A program made the position numbers and the translations under genes. 38,300 nt of DNA from JACCZR01 sp035296565 (GTDB taxonomy: Bacteria; Actinomycetota; Thermoleophilia; Solirubrobacterales; Thermoleophilaceae), in assembly GCA_035296565.1 (NCBI GenBank), contig DATHAQ010000008.1:1-38300 (forward strand). Direction: 5' to 3'. The notes beneath the pieces were generated by a model that was not told the origin of the DNA, made no database searches, and saw nothing but the letters and a program-made list of their open reading frames with translations. Positions 7,307 through 15,873 of the stretch are shown here, in pieces; positions within the stretch are counted from its first letter, which is position 1, and each line of letters begins with the position of its first letter.

Positions 7307-7665
7307 ATCCCCGGGATCCGGTCGCGCAGGTCGCGGACCTCGTCGTGAAAGCCCCGCACCTGCGCCCGCACCGCCTGCATCTCGGAGAGCAGCGGCCCGA
7401 CCTCCCCGTGGAGGCGGTCGAGGCTGGCCTCCAAGCTCTCCGCCGTGTCATCGACGTCGTCCATCTCGGCGTGCAGGGGCTCGATCTGGGCGAGCAGACG
7501 GTCGACGCGGTTGTTCAGCTGGTCGACGTGGGCCGCGAGCTCGTCCTCGACCTTCGGCAGCGCCTCGGCGGCCTCGCGCAGGTCGGACAGGTTCTGCGCG
7601 ATCACGTGAAGGTCGTCGAGGGCCCGCAGCACCAGCTTGGGCGGGATGGCGAGGCGGTCTAGCAC
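7303..7665 (-). CDS. small coiled-coil protein (paralogue-like of the gene at 35740)
   Basis: 120 residues, almost entirely heptad-patterned helix without membrane segment or signal peptide. It begins 'LDRLAIPPKLVLRALDDL' and continues with runs such as ELAAHVDQLNNRVDRLLAQI. The opening P-K-x-V-x-R-A-L-D-D-L is shared with the coiled-coil protein at 35740-36363, so the two appear related. No function is known to me; a structural or scaffolding role is a guess. GTG 7665 is the start that matches the opening of the related protein; GAGG lies upstream at a somewhat long spacing. The gene is convergent with the HAD gene (stop codons overlap in CTAG) and divergent from the next HAD gene. Confidence 0.7.
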   Translation of the reverse strand: MLDRLAIPPKLVLRALDDLHVIAQNLSDLREAAEALPKVEDELAAHVDQLNNRVDRLLAQIEPLHAEMDDVDDTAESLEASLDRLHGEVGPLLSEMQAVRAQVRGFHDEVRDLRDRIPGI

Positions 7666-7680
7666 GGGTTTGCCAGCCTC

Positions 7681-8376
7681 ATGGGAGTGCGGCTCGTTCT
7701 CTGGGACATAGACGGCACTCTCGTGGATACGGCCGGACACGGCGCCACGGCTTTCGCCGACGCCTTCCGGGCGGTCTTCGGGCGCCCGCCCGAGGGCATG
7801 GTGCCGATGGCGGGACGGACCGACCACGAGATCGCGCTGGCCATCCTCGAGCGCAGCAGTGTGACGGACGGCGAGAGCCACCTGCCGGCGATGTGGCGTG
7901 AGCTGGCCACGGCCCTGAACGGAAAGCAGCAGGTGATCCGCGACGATGGCCGGGCCCTGCCCGGTGCCGAGGCGGTCCTGCAGGAGCTGTCGAGGCGCGA
8001 GGGCGTCCTGCAGTCGCTGCTCACCGGCAACATCGAGGCCAACGCCGCCACCAAGCTGGGAGCCTTCGGGCTCGATCGCTGGCTGGACCTTGGGATCGGG
8101 GGCTACGGCTCGGACGGCGGCGTTCGCTCCGGGCTGGTCGAGGTGGCGCTGGGCCGGGCTCGAGAACTCCGCGGGGTCGAGCTCACACCGGCCGACGTAG
8201 TGCTGGTGGGCGACACCCCGCTGGATGTGGCCGCCGGGCACGCGGCAGGCGTCCGAGTGGTGGCAGTGGCCAGCGGCTACTCGAGCGAGGACGACCTCAG
8301 AGCGGCCGGCCCCGATCTGGTGCTCGAGGACCTGCGCGACACCGAGGCCGCCGTCGAGGCGATCCTGGCGGCCTAG
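7681..8376 (+). CDS. HAD-superfamily phosphatase (phosphoglycolate phosphatase-like)
   Basis: 231 residues with complete HAD motifs: LWDIDGTLVDT (nucleophile Asp9, acid Asp11), SLLTGNIEANAATKL (motif II Thr and Lys region), and VLVGDTPLDVAAGHAAG (motif IV). The helical cap between residues 15 and 90 is the class I type seen in Gph and related phosphatases. The substrate is unknown. The start ATG 7681 is 15 bases from the divergent GTG of the coiled-coil gene. The stop overlaps that of the convergent transporter gene inside CTAG. Confidence 0.88.
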   Translation: MGVRLVLWDIDGTLVDTAGHGATAFADAFRAVFGRPPEGMVPMAGRTDHEIALAILERSSVTDGESHLPAMWRELATALNGKQQVIRDDGRALPGAEAVLQELSRREGVLQSLLTGNIEANAATKLGAFGLDRWLDLGIGGYGSDGGVRSGLVEVALGRARELRGVELTPADVVLVGDTPLDVAAGHAAGVRVVAVASGYSSEDDLRAAGPDLVLEDLRDTEAAVEAILAA

Positions 8377-9215
8377 CCGCCGGCGCCGATGGCCACCACA
8401 CCGGCCAGCGCGAGCGCCACGCCGGCCAGCTGCAGCGAGCGCACGCGCTCGCTCAGGACAGCGCGCGCCAGCAGAACGGTGACGACCGGGTAGAGCGAGC
8501 TGCACACGCCGACCACGCTCACCAGCCCCTCGGTCGAAGCCACGGCGAATGAGGCGTTGGCGGCCACGTCGAAGGCGCCCACGCCGATCAGGAGGCGGGC
8601 GTCCGAGCCTCGGAGGCCGCTGGACGGGCGCAGCACCGCGGCCAGCGTCAGAAGCATCGTCACCCCGGTGATGCGGTTTACCAGCAGTGCCCAGAAGACG
8701 TCCCCCTCGCTGGCGGAGTCGATCAGGACGAAGAACAGCCCGAAGCCCAGCGCGGCGACCAGGGCCAGCCCGGCGCCGGTGGCGACCCCACGCTTCGCCC
8801 CCGCCTCGGCCTGCTCGCGCGAGGCCAACACCACGCCGGTGACGGCGAGGACGATGCCGATCGCCTGGAGGGCGTCTGGGCGCTCCCCGGTCGCCACGCC
8901 GGCCACCACGGGCACGACCGCGGCGGTGGCCGAGATCGGCGCCACTACCGCCATCGTCCCCACAGCCAGGCCGCGGTAGAACGCGGCCAGCGCCCCCACA
9001 CCCGCGAAGGCCGACAGGGACGCCACCAGCAGATGGTGCGCCTCGGGCGGGCCCTCGGCCCGGGCGGCGACCACCACGACCAGCAGCATCAGTCCCACCA
9101 CCTGCGACACGGCCAGGACGGTCAGCACCGGCATGCGCCGGCTGGCCAACCCGCCCATGAAGTCGGCGATCCCCCAGGCCAGGCTCGAGCTGAGCCCGAG
9201 GGCGACGGCGATCAC
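8373..9215 (-). CDS. DMT/EamA-family transporter
   Basis: 280 residues with about ten hydrophobic helices in two tandem EamA halves. The first opens with 'GLSSSLAWGIADFMGGLASR' and contains 'APISATAAVVPVVAGVATGE'; the second ends with 'SLYPVVTVLLARAVLSERV', the usual EamA repeat motif. The family exports or imports small metabolites; the substrate cannot be inferred. GTG 9215 follows the stop of the GH43 gene by 7 bases, so it is the last gene of the helicase/cyclophilin/GH43 run. Confidence 0.88.
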   Translation of the reverse strand: MIAVALGLSSSLAWGIADFMGGLASRRMPVLTVLAVSQVVGLMLLVVVVAARAEGPPEAHHLLVASLSAFAGVGALAAFYRGLAVGTMAVVAPISATAAVVPVVAGVATGERPDALQAIGIVLAVTGVVLASREQAEAGAKRGVATGAGLALVAALGFGLFFVLIDSASEGDVFWALLVNRITGVTMLLTLAAVLRPSSGLRGSDARLLIGVGAFDVAANASFAVASTEGLVSVVGVCSSLYPVVTVLLARAVLSERVRSLQLAGVALALAGVVAIGAGG

Positions 9216-9222
9216 GGCGGTC

Positions 9223-10167
9223 TCAGGGGCGGATCGCCGACCCGAAGGACGGGCCCTTGATGCGCACGCGGCCGCCGCCCACGATCAGGCGGTCGATGTG
9301 CAGCGAGCGGCGACGGTCGGCGATGAAGCCGGCGCCTTGTCGGCGAGCGGCGTAGACGAGCCACAGGCCTCCGCGCGGGCCGACCACGGCCGAGCCCCCG
9401 CCGGGCCCGGAGATGCCGCGCCGCGAACGCAGGAAGGGCTCCGTCTCGGGCTTGCGGAATGGCCCGAGCGGGGAACGCGAGACCGCGTAGCCCATCCCGT
9501 AGTTGCGGCGCCAGTGGTTGGCGGAGTAGAGGAGGTAGTAGAGCCCGCCCCGCCTGAGCACCCACGGGTTCTCGACGATCGCATAGCGCCGGCTGCGCTC
9601 CCAGGCCTGGTCGATCCCGATGAGGTGGCGCGGGCGCCCGCGGGCGTGGAGCAGGTTCGAGCTCAGCCGCATCCCCACGATCGAACAGCGGGCCGGAACC
9701 CAGCGGCAGAACGCGTCGGTGCGGGCGAAGTAGAGGTAGACCCGCCGCCCGACCACCATCGGCGCGGGGTCGAGCGACCCGCCGACCCCTCCGCAGGCCA
9801 GCCTCGCCCGGTGGTGGAACGGGCCCTGGGGCCGGCGCGCGGTGGCGACGGCGACGCACATCTTGTTCGGGCGTCGGGCCTTGGCGCTGTAGAAGAGGTA
9901 GTACCGCCTCCCCCTCCGCAGGGGGCTCGGCGCCCACCAGTGCGCGCTGGACCAGCGCGGCGGCCGCCGCATCGCATAGCCCACCTTGCGCCAGTGGACG
10001 AGGTTGCGCGACCGGAGGATCGGAAACAGATCGCGCCGGCGCGAGCCGGTCGTCGTGCCGTAGGCGTAATAGGCGCCGCGGGCCCTCATCACGGCCGGGT
10101 CGGGGAAGACCCGCCCGTAGACAGGGTTGAGGTACGCCGGGTCGGGTGGCGGAAGGGCAGCCAGCAC
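9223..10167 (-). CDS. glycoside hydrolase family 43-like protein
   Basis: 314 residues forming a five-bladed-propeller pattern. The general base region reads NPVYGRVFPDPAVMR, the pKa-modulating Asp GSLDPAPMVVG, and the general acid YAIVENPWVLRRGG. Family members cleave arabinan or xylan side chains. No signal peptide is visible after GTG 10167 and no earlier start is available before an in-frame stop at 10203, which is unusual for an enzyme acting on polymers. The protein is very Arg-rich (SRRRDLF, RRGRRYYLFYSAK). It sits 10 bases after the cyclophilin gene. Confidence 0.8.
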   Translation of the reverse strand: MLAALPPPDPAYLNPVYGRVFPDPAVMRARGAYYAYGTTTGSRRRDLFPILRSRNLVHWRKVGYAMRRPPRWSSAHWWAPSPLRRGRRYYLFYSAKARRPNKMCVAVATARRPQGPFHHRARLACGGVGGSLDPAPMVVGRRVYLYFARTDAFCRWVPARCSIVGMRLSSNLLHARGRPRHLIGIDQAWERSRRYAIVENPWVLRRGGLYYLLYSANHWRRNYGMGYAVSRSPLGPFRKPETEPFLRSRRGISGPGGGSAVVGPRGGLWLVYAARRQGAGFIADRRRSLHIDRLIVGGGRVRIKGPSFGSAIRP

Positions 10168-10177
10168 GGCCTGTCCG

Positions 10178-10633
10178 CTAGACCAGCTCGACCCTCTCCA
10201 TCACCACCGGCTCGACGGGCATGTCGCGCGGCCCGGTCTCGACCTTCTCGATCGAGTCGACGGCGTCCATGCCCGACTCCACACGGCCGAAGACCGTGTG
10301 CTTGCCGTCCAGCCAGGGAGCGGCCTCGGTGGTGACGATGAAGAACTGGCTCCCGTTGGTGTTGGGGCCTGCGTTGGCCATGGCGAGCGCGCCGCGGACG
10401 ATCCTGTTGTCGTTGAACTCGTCCTCGAAGGTGTACCCCGGGCCGCCGGTGCCGGTGCCCTCGGGGCAGCCGCCCTGGATCATGAATTCGGGGATCACGC
10501 GGTGAAACGTGAGCCCGTCGTAGTAGCCGTCCCCCGCGAGCGTGCGGAAGTTCTCGACTGTCTTGGGCGCGTCCTCGTCGAAGAGCTCGACCGAGATCTC
10601 GCCGTGGTTGGTGTGCAGCTTCGCCTGGCTCAT
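10178..10633 (-). CDS. peptidyl-prolyl cis-trans isomerase, cyclophilin type
   Basis: 151 residues, a compact single-domain cyclophilin without signal peptide, so cytosolic. Active-site motifs are complete: FHRVIPEFMIQGG (Arg, Phe, Gln), 'NTNGSQFFIVT', and WLDGKHTVFGRV. It speeds proline isomerisation in protein folding. The start ATG 10633 overlaps the stop of the DEAD-box gene as ATGA, so translation is coupled to the helicase. Confidence 0.95.
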   Translation of the reverse strand: MSQAKLHTNHGEISVELFDEDAPKTVENFRTLAGDGYYDGLTFHRVIPEFMIQGGCPEGTGTGGPGYTFEDEFNDNRIVRGALAMANAGPNTNGSQFFIVTTEAAPWLDGKHTVFGRVESGMDAVDSIEKVETGPRDMPVEPVVMERVELV

Positions 10634-12066
10634 CTCTTCGCTACCTCCAGGTCGTAGTCGACCTTCTCGCTCAACTTGGCAACCACCTCTTCGGCGCGGT
10701 CGGCCGGGACCTCGGCGAAGGAAAAGCGCTCCAGCACGCGCACCTTGCGCACATCCTCGCCCTCCAGGCGCGAATGGTCCACGATGGCGCCGATCAGGTC
10801 CTTGGGCTCGAGGCCGTCGCGCCGCCCGGCGGCGGCCACCAGCTTCACGCGGGGGCCCTCCCGCTCCCGCGGCTTGGTGTGCCGCGGGCGACGCGGCTCG
10901 CGCTTGGGCTCCCTGGGCTGCTCGGGTTCCTTCGCCGCGCCGGCGTCGGGCACCTTGCCGTTGGCCGACCACTCGACGATGTCGGTGTTGGCGTGGCGGC
11001 GGACCGCGTCGAGGTCGCCCCGCTGCTTGGGGGTGATCAGGGTGATCGCGCGGCCGCTGCGCTCGGCCCGGCCCGTGCGGCCGATGCGGTGCACGTAGAT
11101 GTCGGGCGAGTTCGGGATGTCGTAGTTGATGACGTGCGTCACGCCCGTGATGTCCAGCCCGCGGGCCGCCACGTCGGTGGCGATCAGCAGCCGCTCGCGC
11201 CCGCCCTTGAAGGCGATCATCACGCCGTCGCGCTGGCCCTGGGACATGTCGCCGTGCAGCGCCTTGACGCGCACGCCCGCGTCGTTGAGGCGGCGGGCGA
11301 GGCGGTCGACCCCGATCTTGGTGCGCGCGAAGACGATCGCCTGCTCGGGCCGCTCGGACTTGATGACCGCGGTCAGCGCGTCGGGCTTCTCCCGGTCGGG
11401 CACCTCGACGTAGAACTGCTCGACGGTGTCGATGGTCAGCGTGGAGGCACGGACCTTGATCGTCGTCGGGTCATACATCCGCTTCTCCGCCAGGGCGGCG
11501 ATTGGCGGCGGGATGGTGGCCGAGAACAGCGCGGTCTGGCGGCCGGAGGGCGCGCGGGAGAGGATCGTCTCGACGTCCTCGAGGAAGCCGAGGTCGAGCA
11601 TCTCGTCGGCCTCGTCGAGCACTACGTAGCGGGCCTTGTCGAGGAAGAGGTGGTGGCGGCCCATCATGTCCATCACGCGGCCGACGGTGCCCACGACCAC
11701 CTGCGCGCTCTCGTTGAGCCGCGAGGCCTGGTCGCGGATCGGAGCGCCGCCGAAGATGGCCACCACGCTGATGCCGCGCTTCTCGCCGTAGGCGCGCAGC
11801 GCCTGGGTGACCTGGATGCACAGCTCCCGGGTGGGCGTGAGCACGAGCGCCTGCACGTCGGGATCCTCAGGGTCGATGTACTCGAGCATCGGCAGGCCGA
11901 AGGCGGCGGTCTTGCCGGTGCCGGTCTGGGCCTGGCCGATCACGTCCCGGCCCTGGAGCAGGGCGGGAATGGCCTCTTCCTGGATGGGTGTGGGCCGCTC
12001 GTAGCCCAGGTGCGACAGGGCCTCGAGCAGGGGCTCAGAGAGGCCCAGGTCTGCGAACGTCGACAT
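10630..12066 (-). CDS. DEAD-box RNA helicase with C-terminal DbpA-type RNA-binding domain
   Basis: 478 residues. The Q motif (GYERPTPIQ, 21-29), Walker A AQTGTGKT (46-53), DEAD, SAT and VHRIGRTGR are all present. Motif Ib reads GTVGR where TPGR is usual. After a basic Pro/Arg/Lys linker (about 375-400) comes an RRM-like DbpA/CsdA domain (RVKLVAAAGRRDGLEPKDLI to the end). Relatives act in ribosome assembly and RNA decay, often in the cold. ATG 12066 lies 9 bases after a -10-like TAGTCT (12081-12076), with no ribosome site, consistent with leaderless mRNA. It heads a four-gene operon. Confidence 0.95.
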   Translation of the reverse strand: MSTFADLGLSEPLLEALSHLGYERPTPIQEEAIPALLQGRDVIGQAQTGTGKTAAFGLPMLEYIDPEDPDVQALVLTPTRELCIQVTQALRAYGEKRGISVVAIFGGAPIRDQASRLNESAQVVVGTVGRVMDMMGRHHLFLDKARYVVLDEADEMLDLGFLEDVETILSRAPSGRQTALFSATIPPPIAALAEKRMYDPTTIKVRASTLTIDTVEQFYVEVPDREKPDALTAVIKSERPEQAIVFARTKIGVDRLARRLNDAGVRVKALHGDMSQGQRDGVMIAFKGGRERLLIATDVAARGLDITGVTHVINYDIPNSPDIYVHRIGRTGRAERSGRAITLITPKQRGDLDAVRRHANTDIVEWSANGKVPDAGAAKEPEQPREPKREPRRPRHTKPREREGPRVKLVAAAGRRDGLEPKDLIGAIVDHSRLEGEDVRKVRVLERFSFAEVPADRAEEVVAKLSEKVDYDLEVAKR

Positions 12067-12108
12067 TCGCGTCCGAGACTAGTGACGCGCCGGGGTTAAT
12101 GTTGAACC

Positions 12109-13824
12109 ATGCCGGGCCCTTGGCTTGTCGCCGTGGACGACGACCCGGGTGTCGTCGGGGACCTCCAGCGGGAGTTGGACGATCGCTACGGCCGGCACTA
12201 CCAGGTCAAGTGCTGCGAGTCCTCGGAGGAGGCGCTCGCACAGCTAGAGGAGCTGAGCGGCTCCGAAGCGCAGGTCGCGCTCGTGCTCGCTGGACAGTGG
12301 CTGCCGGGCATGACCGGAAGCGACCTGCTGGGCGAGGTGCGCCGCCTGCATCCGCACGCACGGCGCGGGCTAGTCATCGCGTGGGGAGGATGGGGACAAC
12401 CCGCGACTCGCGAGGCGATCTTCGAGGCGGTAGCCGACGGGCGCGTCGACCACTACGTGCTCACGCCGTCGGCGCCCCCGGACGAGCTCTTCCACAACGC
12501 CGTCTCCGGCTTCCTGCTCGACTGGAGCGAGGGGCAGCGCAGCGCAGCCCACACCGTCAAGGTGGTCGGCGAGTCGTGGTCGGGCAGGGCGTATGAGCTG
12601 AGGGACACGCTCGGCCGTTGCGCCATCCCGCACAGGTTCTGCCTGGCCGACACGAAGGAGGGCCGCGACCTGCTGGCCCGGCCGGACGCCAAGGGCCGCG
12701 ACCTGCCGATGGTGTTTTTCCCCGACGGCGCGATCCTGACGAACCCCACCGACGCGCAGATGGCGGAAGCGGGCGGCTCGTCGATCGGCCCCGACCGCGA
12801 CGAGTTCGATCTCGTCATCGTCGGCGCCGGGCCGGCCGGTCTGTCGTCAGCGGTGTACGCCGCCTCGGAGGGGTTCAGCACCCTCGTCGTCGATCAGCGA
12901 GGCGTCGGGGGGCAGGCCACCTCCAGCTCGCTCATCCGCAACTACCTGGGCTTCCCGCGAGGCGTGGGCGGCCGCCGCCTGGCTCAGCACGCCTACCAGC
13001 AGGCTTGGGTGTTCGGGGCGAGCTTCGCCTTCATGCAGCGGGTCACCGAGCTGCAGGTCGAGGGCGACCGGCTCCTGCTCAGCCTGTCATCGAGCGACGC
13101 GGTGCGCGCCTCCGCGGTGGTGCTGGCGATGGGTGCGGAGTACCGCCGCCTCGGCATCCCGGCGCTCGAGGAGCTGACCGGCGCGGGCGTCTTCTACGGC
13201 GGGCCGGGCTCCGAGGCGATCGCCCTGGCCGGTCGGGAGGTCTACGTGGTCGGGGGCGCGAACTCCGCGGGCCAGGCCGCGCTGCACCTCGCGCGGTACA
13301 CGGAGCGGGTGACGCTCGTGGTGCGCGCGCAGTCGCTCCGATCCGGGATGTCGCACTACCTGGTCCACCAGATCGAGGCGGCGCCCAACGTGGACGTGCG
13401 CCTGAGCACCGAGGTGGTCGGAGGCGGGGGCGACGGCTGGCTCGATCACCTCATGCTGCGCGAGAGCGGAGTCGCAGCCGAGGAGAGGGTGAGAGCCGAC
13501 GGGCTCTTCCTGACGATCGGCGCCAGCCCGCATACCAGCTGGCTGCCGCCGGAGGTCGCGCGGGACCCCGGCGGCTTCGTCCTCACCGGCACCGACCTCG
13601 ACGAGGGACACGGGTGGCCGCTTGAGCGCAGCCCCTTGCTCCTGGAGACCAGCGTGCCGCGTGTCCTGGCCGCCGGGGACGTCCGCCACGGCTCCTCCCA
13701 ACGAGTGGCATCCGCGGTGGGCGAGGGGTCCGTGGCCATTCAGACCCTCCACTCGCTGCTGACCGATGACCGGTCACCGACTCGGGTCGACCAGGAGCTT
13801 CCCGCGGGTGCGTCGCGCCCGTAG
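12109..13824 (+). CDS. fusion: degenerate response-regulator receiver, thioredoxin-like domain and thioredoxin-reductase-like FAD/NAD(P) oxidoreductase
   Basis: 571 residues in three parts. Residues 1-130 are a receiver-like domain with the acidic pair Asp10/Asp11, but the phosphoacceptor position is Gly62 (LAGQWLPGMTG) and the conserved Lys is replaced (YVLTPSAPPDEL). Residues about 147-222 form a thioredoxin/glutaredoxin-like domain without CxxC (HTVKVVGESWSGRAYELRD). From about 230 a thioredoxin-reductase fold follows: FAD motif VIVGAGPAGLSSA, NADPH motif VYVVGGANSAGQAA, and second FAD motif VLAAGDVRHGSSQ; the redox CxxC is absent. It may be a redox sensor or a reductase for an external partner (inference). 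ATG 12109 is 6 bases after TAATGT (12097-12102). Confidence 0.88.
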   Translation: MPGPWLVAVDDDPGVVGDLQRELDDRYGRHYQVKCCESSEEALAQLEELSGSEAQVALVLAGQWLPGMTGSDLLGEVRRLHPHARRGLVIAWGGWGQPATREAIFEAVADGRVDHYVLTPSAPPDELFHNAVSGFLLDWSEGQRSAAHTVKVVGESWSGRAYELRDTLGRCAIPHRFCLADTKEGRDLLARPDAKGRDLPMVFFPDGAILTNPTDAQMAEAGGSSIGPDRDEFDLVIVGAGPAGLSSAVYAASEGFSTLVVDQRGVGGQATSSSLIRNYLGFPRGVGGRRLAQHAYQQAWVFGASFAFMQRVTELQVEGDRLLLSLSSSDAVRASAVVLAMGAEYRRLGIPALEELTGAGVFYGGPGSEAIALAGREVYVVGGANSAGQAALHLARYTERVTLVVRAQSLRSGMSHYLVHQIEAAPNVDVRLSTEVVGGGGDGWLDHLMLRESGVAAEERVRADGLFLTIGASPHTSWLPPEVARDPGGFVLTGTDLDEGHGWPLERSPLLLETSVPRVLAAGDVRHGSSQRVASAVGEGSVAIQTLHSLLTDDRSPTRVDQELPAGASRP

Positions 13825-14727
13825 ATCCTCGTGTAGGCGCCTGACGTCGGACAGGGCATAGGTCTTGCCCACCGAGGGCTTCAGCCGCCCGTCGGCGGCC
13901 AGGTCGAACAGCTCGCCCAGCGGCTCGGCCATCATGTCGCGGCGCCCCAGGCAGTGGCCGAGCCAGAAACCGACCACCGCCCTGCTGTGCTTCATCAGGC
14001 CGCCGTGGCGCACCTCTACCTGCTCGCGCGACGAGAGGCCGTAGACCACCAGGCGGCCGAAGGGCGCCAGGGCCTCTAGCGACTGCTCGAAGACGCGGCC
14101 CCCCGTGGCCTCGAGGATCACGTCGAGCGGCTCGCCCCCGTTTGCGTCGACCAGCGCCGCGGTCAGGTCCTCGGCGCCGCCGTCCACCGCCGCGTCGGCC
14201 CCCGCGGCCAGCGCCGCCTCGCGGCGCTCCGGCGAGCCGGCGGTGGCGATCACCCGGCCGGCGCCGAACAGGCGGGCCAGCTGGAGGGTCATCCCGCCGG
14301 TCCCGCCCGTGGCCGACTGCACCACCACGCTCTCGCCCGGGCGCAGGCCCGCGGAGGTGCGCAGCAGGTGCCAGGCGGTCAGGCCCTGGATCAGCAGCGC
14401 GAGGGCGCTTCCGTCGTCCAGACCGTCGGGGACCTCGAACACGCTGTGCTCGGGCGCCACGGCCTTCTCCGCATAGCCGCCGGTGCCGGCCAGCATGGCC
14501 ACCACCCGCCTGCCTTCGGACTCGGTGCCGACGACCTCGTTGCCCGGGGTCAGCGGCAGGCCGTAGCGCGCGACGTAGGCATCCTCGCGCGTGTGCGTGT
14601 CGGCGAAGTTGACCCCTGCGCGCGAGACGTCGATCAGGACCTCGCCCGCGGCCGGGACGGGGTCCTCCACCTCGGCCACCTGGAGCACCTCGGGCCCTCC
14701 GAACTCCTCGATCACCACCGCGCGCAC
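13774..14727 (-). CDS. NADPH:quinone oxidoreductase-like protein (zinc-independent MDR family)
   Basis: 317 residues of the medium-chain reductase family: 'MRAVVIEEFGGPEVL' start, GVNFADTHTREDAY, and a nucleotide-binding segment VVVQSATGGTGGMTLQLARLFGA. No zinc ligands are seen, as in quinone reductases. The C-terminal 'HEDLRARRTRGKLLVDP' is typical of the group. GTG 14727 lies 9 bases after TAGCAT (14742-14737). The gene overlaps the end of the convergent FAD reductase fusion by 51 bases, the largest overlap in the window. Confidence 0.9.
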   Translation of the reverse strand: MRAVVIEEFGGPEVLQVAEVEDPVPAAGEVLIDVSRAGVNFADTHTREDAYVARYGLPLTPGNEVVGTESEGRRVVAMLAGTGGYAEKAVAPEHSVFEVPDGLDDGSALALLIQGLTAWHLLRTSAGLRPGESVVVQSATGGTGGMTLQLARLFGAGRVIATAGSPERREAALAAGADAAVDGGAEDLTAALVDANGGEPLDVILEATGGRVFEQSLEALAPFGRLVVYGLSSREQVEVRHGGLMKHSRAVVGFWLGHCLGRRDMMAEPLGELFDLAADGRLKPSVGKTYALSDVRRLHEDLRARRTRGKLLVDPSR

Positions 14728-14824
14728 GCCGGAGCGATGCTAGACCCCGGTCGCGCTGCTCGACCCGCACCATGGCTGCCTTCGAGGTCGATGACATCCA
14801 AGCGGCCGGAGTGCGTGTCCCATG

Positions 14825-14858
14825 CGAAAAAACGCTCAGCCGCCTGAGCGATTTTTCG
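14825..14858 (-). repeat. palindromic element copy 2 (perfect CTCAG/CTGAG stem with A and T tracts)
   Basis: Left arm 14825-14839 and right arm 14844-14858 pair at 14 of 15 positions around a CCGC loop; A6 and T5 tracts flank the GC stem. The loop is CCGC on the plus strand, so relative to the other two copies (GCGG) it is inverted. It sits in the 206-base gap between divergent genes, upstream of the PfkB promoter (TAGCCT 14918-14923), where a terminator for either gene would not be expected. Confidence 0.7.
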
Positions 14859-14933
14859 AGGGGGAAGTGTGTGTCGCGTCCCAGCCCGGAAAACGGACTG
14901 TCGAGCGGCGGGCTGGGTAGCCTCAGCGCCTCT

Positions 14934-15848
14934 ATGAGCCTCACAGTGGTCGGATCCATCGCGTTTGACGCCGTCAAGTCTCCGTTCGGAGAGCGGGAGA
15001 AGATGCTCGGCGGCGCCGCCGTGCACTTCTCGCTGGCCGCCTCCTTCTTCAGCGACGTCCGCGTGGTCGGCCCGGTGGGCGACGACTTCGGCGACGACGA
15101 GTACGCCGTCCTGCGGGGCCGCGGGGTCAACACCGACGACATCGAGCACGTGGCCGGCGGCGAGACGTTCTTCTGGAAGGCCCACTACGAGTTCGACATG
15201 AACACCGCCCATACCGAGGACACCCAGCTCGGCGTGTTCGGCGAGTTCGAGCCCAAGCTCTCCGAGGAATCGCAGTCCTCGGACGTGCTGTTCCTGGCCA
15301 ACATCCAGCCCGACGTCCAGCGGGGCGTGCTCGAGCAGAGCCGAGCCCGCTTCTCCGGCCTGGACTCGATGAACCTGTGGATCGAGACCGCGCGCGACTC
15401 GCTGATCAGGACGATCGGCGGCGTGGACCTGCTGTTCCTCAACGACGCCGAGCTACGGATGCTTACCGAGGAGCCCAACCTGGTGAAGGCCGCGCGCGCG
15501 GTCATGGAGATGGGGCCGAGCACGGTCGTGGCAAAGCAGGGCGAGTACGGCGCTGCGCTCTTCAACGAGGACGGCTTCTTCGCGCTGCCGGCCTATCCGC
15601 TGGAGACCGTGGTGGATCCGACCGGCGCAGGTGACTCCTTCGCCGGTGGCTTCCTCGGCTACCTGGCCTCGCGCGACGATGCATCCCAGGAGGAACTGCG
15701 GCGCGCGATGGTCTACGGCTCGACGCTGGCGTCGTTCAACGTCGAGGAGTTCGGCACCGAGCGGGTCAGCCGGCTGACGCGCGACGAGATCGACGAGCGC
15801 TACGGCGAATTCGAGCGCATGACCGCGCTCGCCGGGCTCCCCGCGTAA
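14934..15848 (+). CDS. PfkB-family carbohydrate/nucleoside kinase
   Basis: 304 residues. PfkB signature 1 is seen at GGAAVHFSLAASFF and signature 2, with the catalytic Asp and anion hole, at VVDPTGAGDSFAGGFLGYL. The family phosphorylates sugars or nucleosides with ATP; the substrate is not evident. ATG 14934 is preceded at 10 bases by TAGCCT (14918-14923). An upstream in-frame extension to 14772 passes through the palindromic element and is rejected as coding. Confidence 0.9.
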   Translation: MSLTVVGSIAFDAVKSPFGEREKMLGGAAVHFSLAASFFSDVRVVGPVGDDFGDDEYAVLRGRGVNTDDIEHVAGGETFFWKAHYEFDMNTAHTEDTQLGVFGEFEPKLSEESQSSDVLFLANIQPDVQRGVLEQSRARFSGLDSMNLWIETARDSLIRTIGGVDLLFLNDAELRMLTEEPNLVKAARAVMEMGPSTVVAKQGEYGAALFNEDGFFALPAYPLETVVDPTGAGDSFAGGFLGYLASRDDASQEELRRAMVYGSTLASFNVEEFGTERVSRLTRDEIDERYGEFERMTALAGLPA

Positions 15849-15873
15849 TCCCGAGAGCGGTTATGTTCGGTCC

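Noticed and set aside
14772..14933. N-terminal extension of the PfkB kinase
   Set aside because: It translates the palindromic element and precedes the likely promoter at 14918; the kinase fold begins at ATG 14934.
13583..15142. 519-codon minus-strand frame
   Set aside because: It crosses the end of the FAD reductase fusion, the quinone-reductase gene, the palindrome and the PfkB gene in the wrong frames, with no protein motif.
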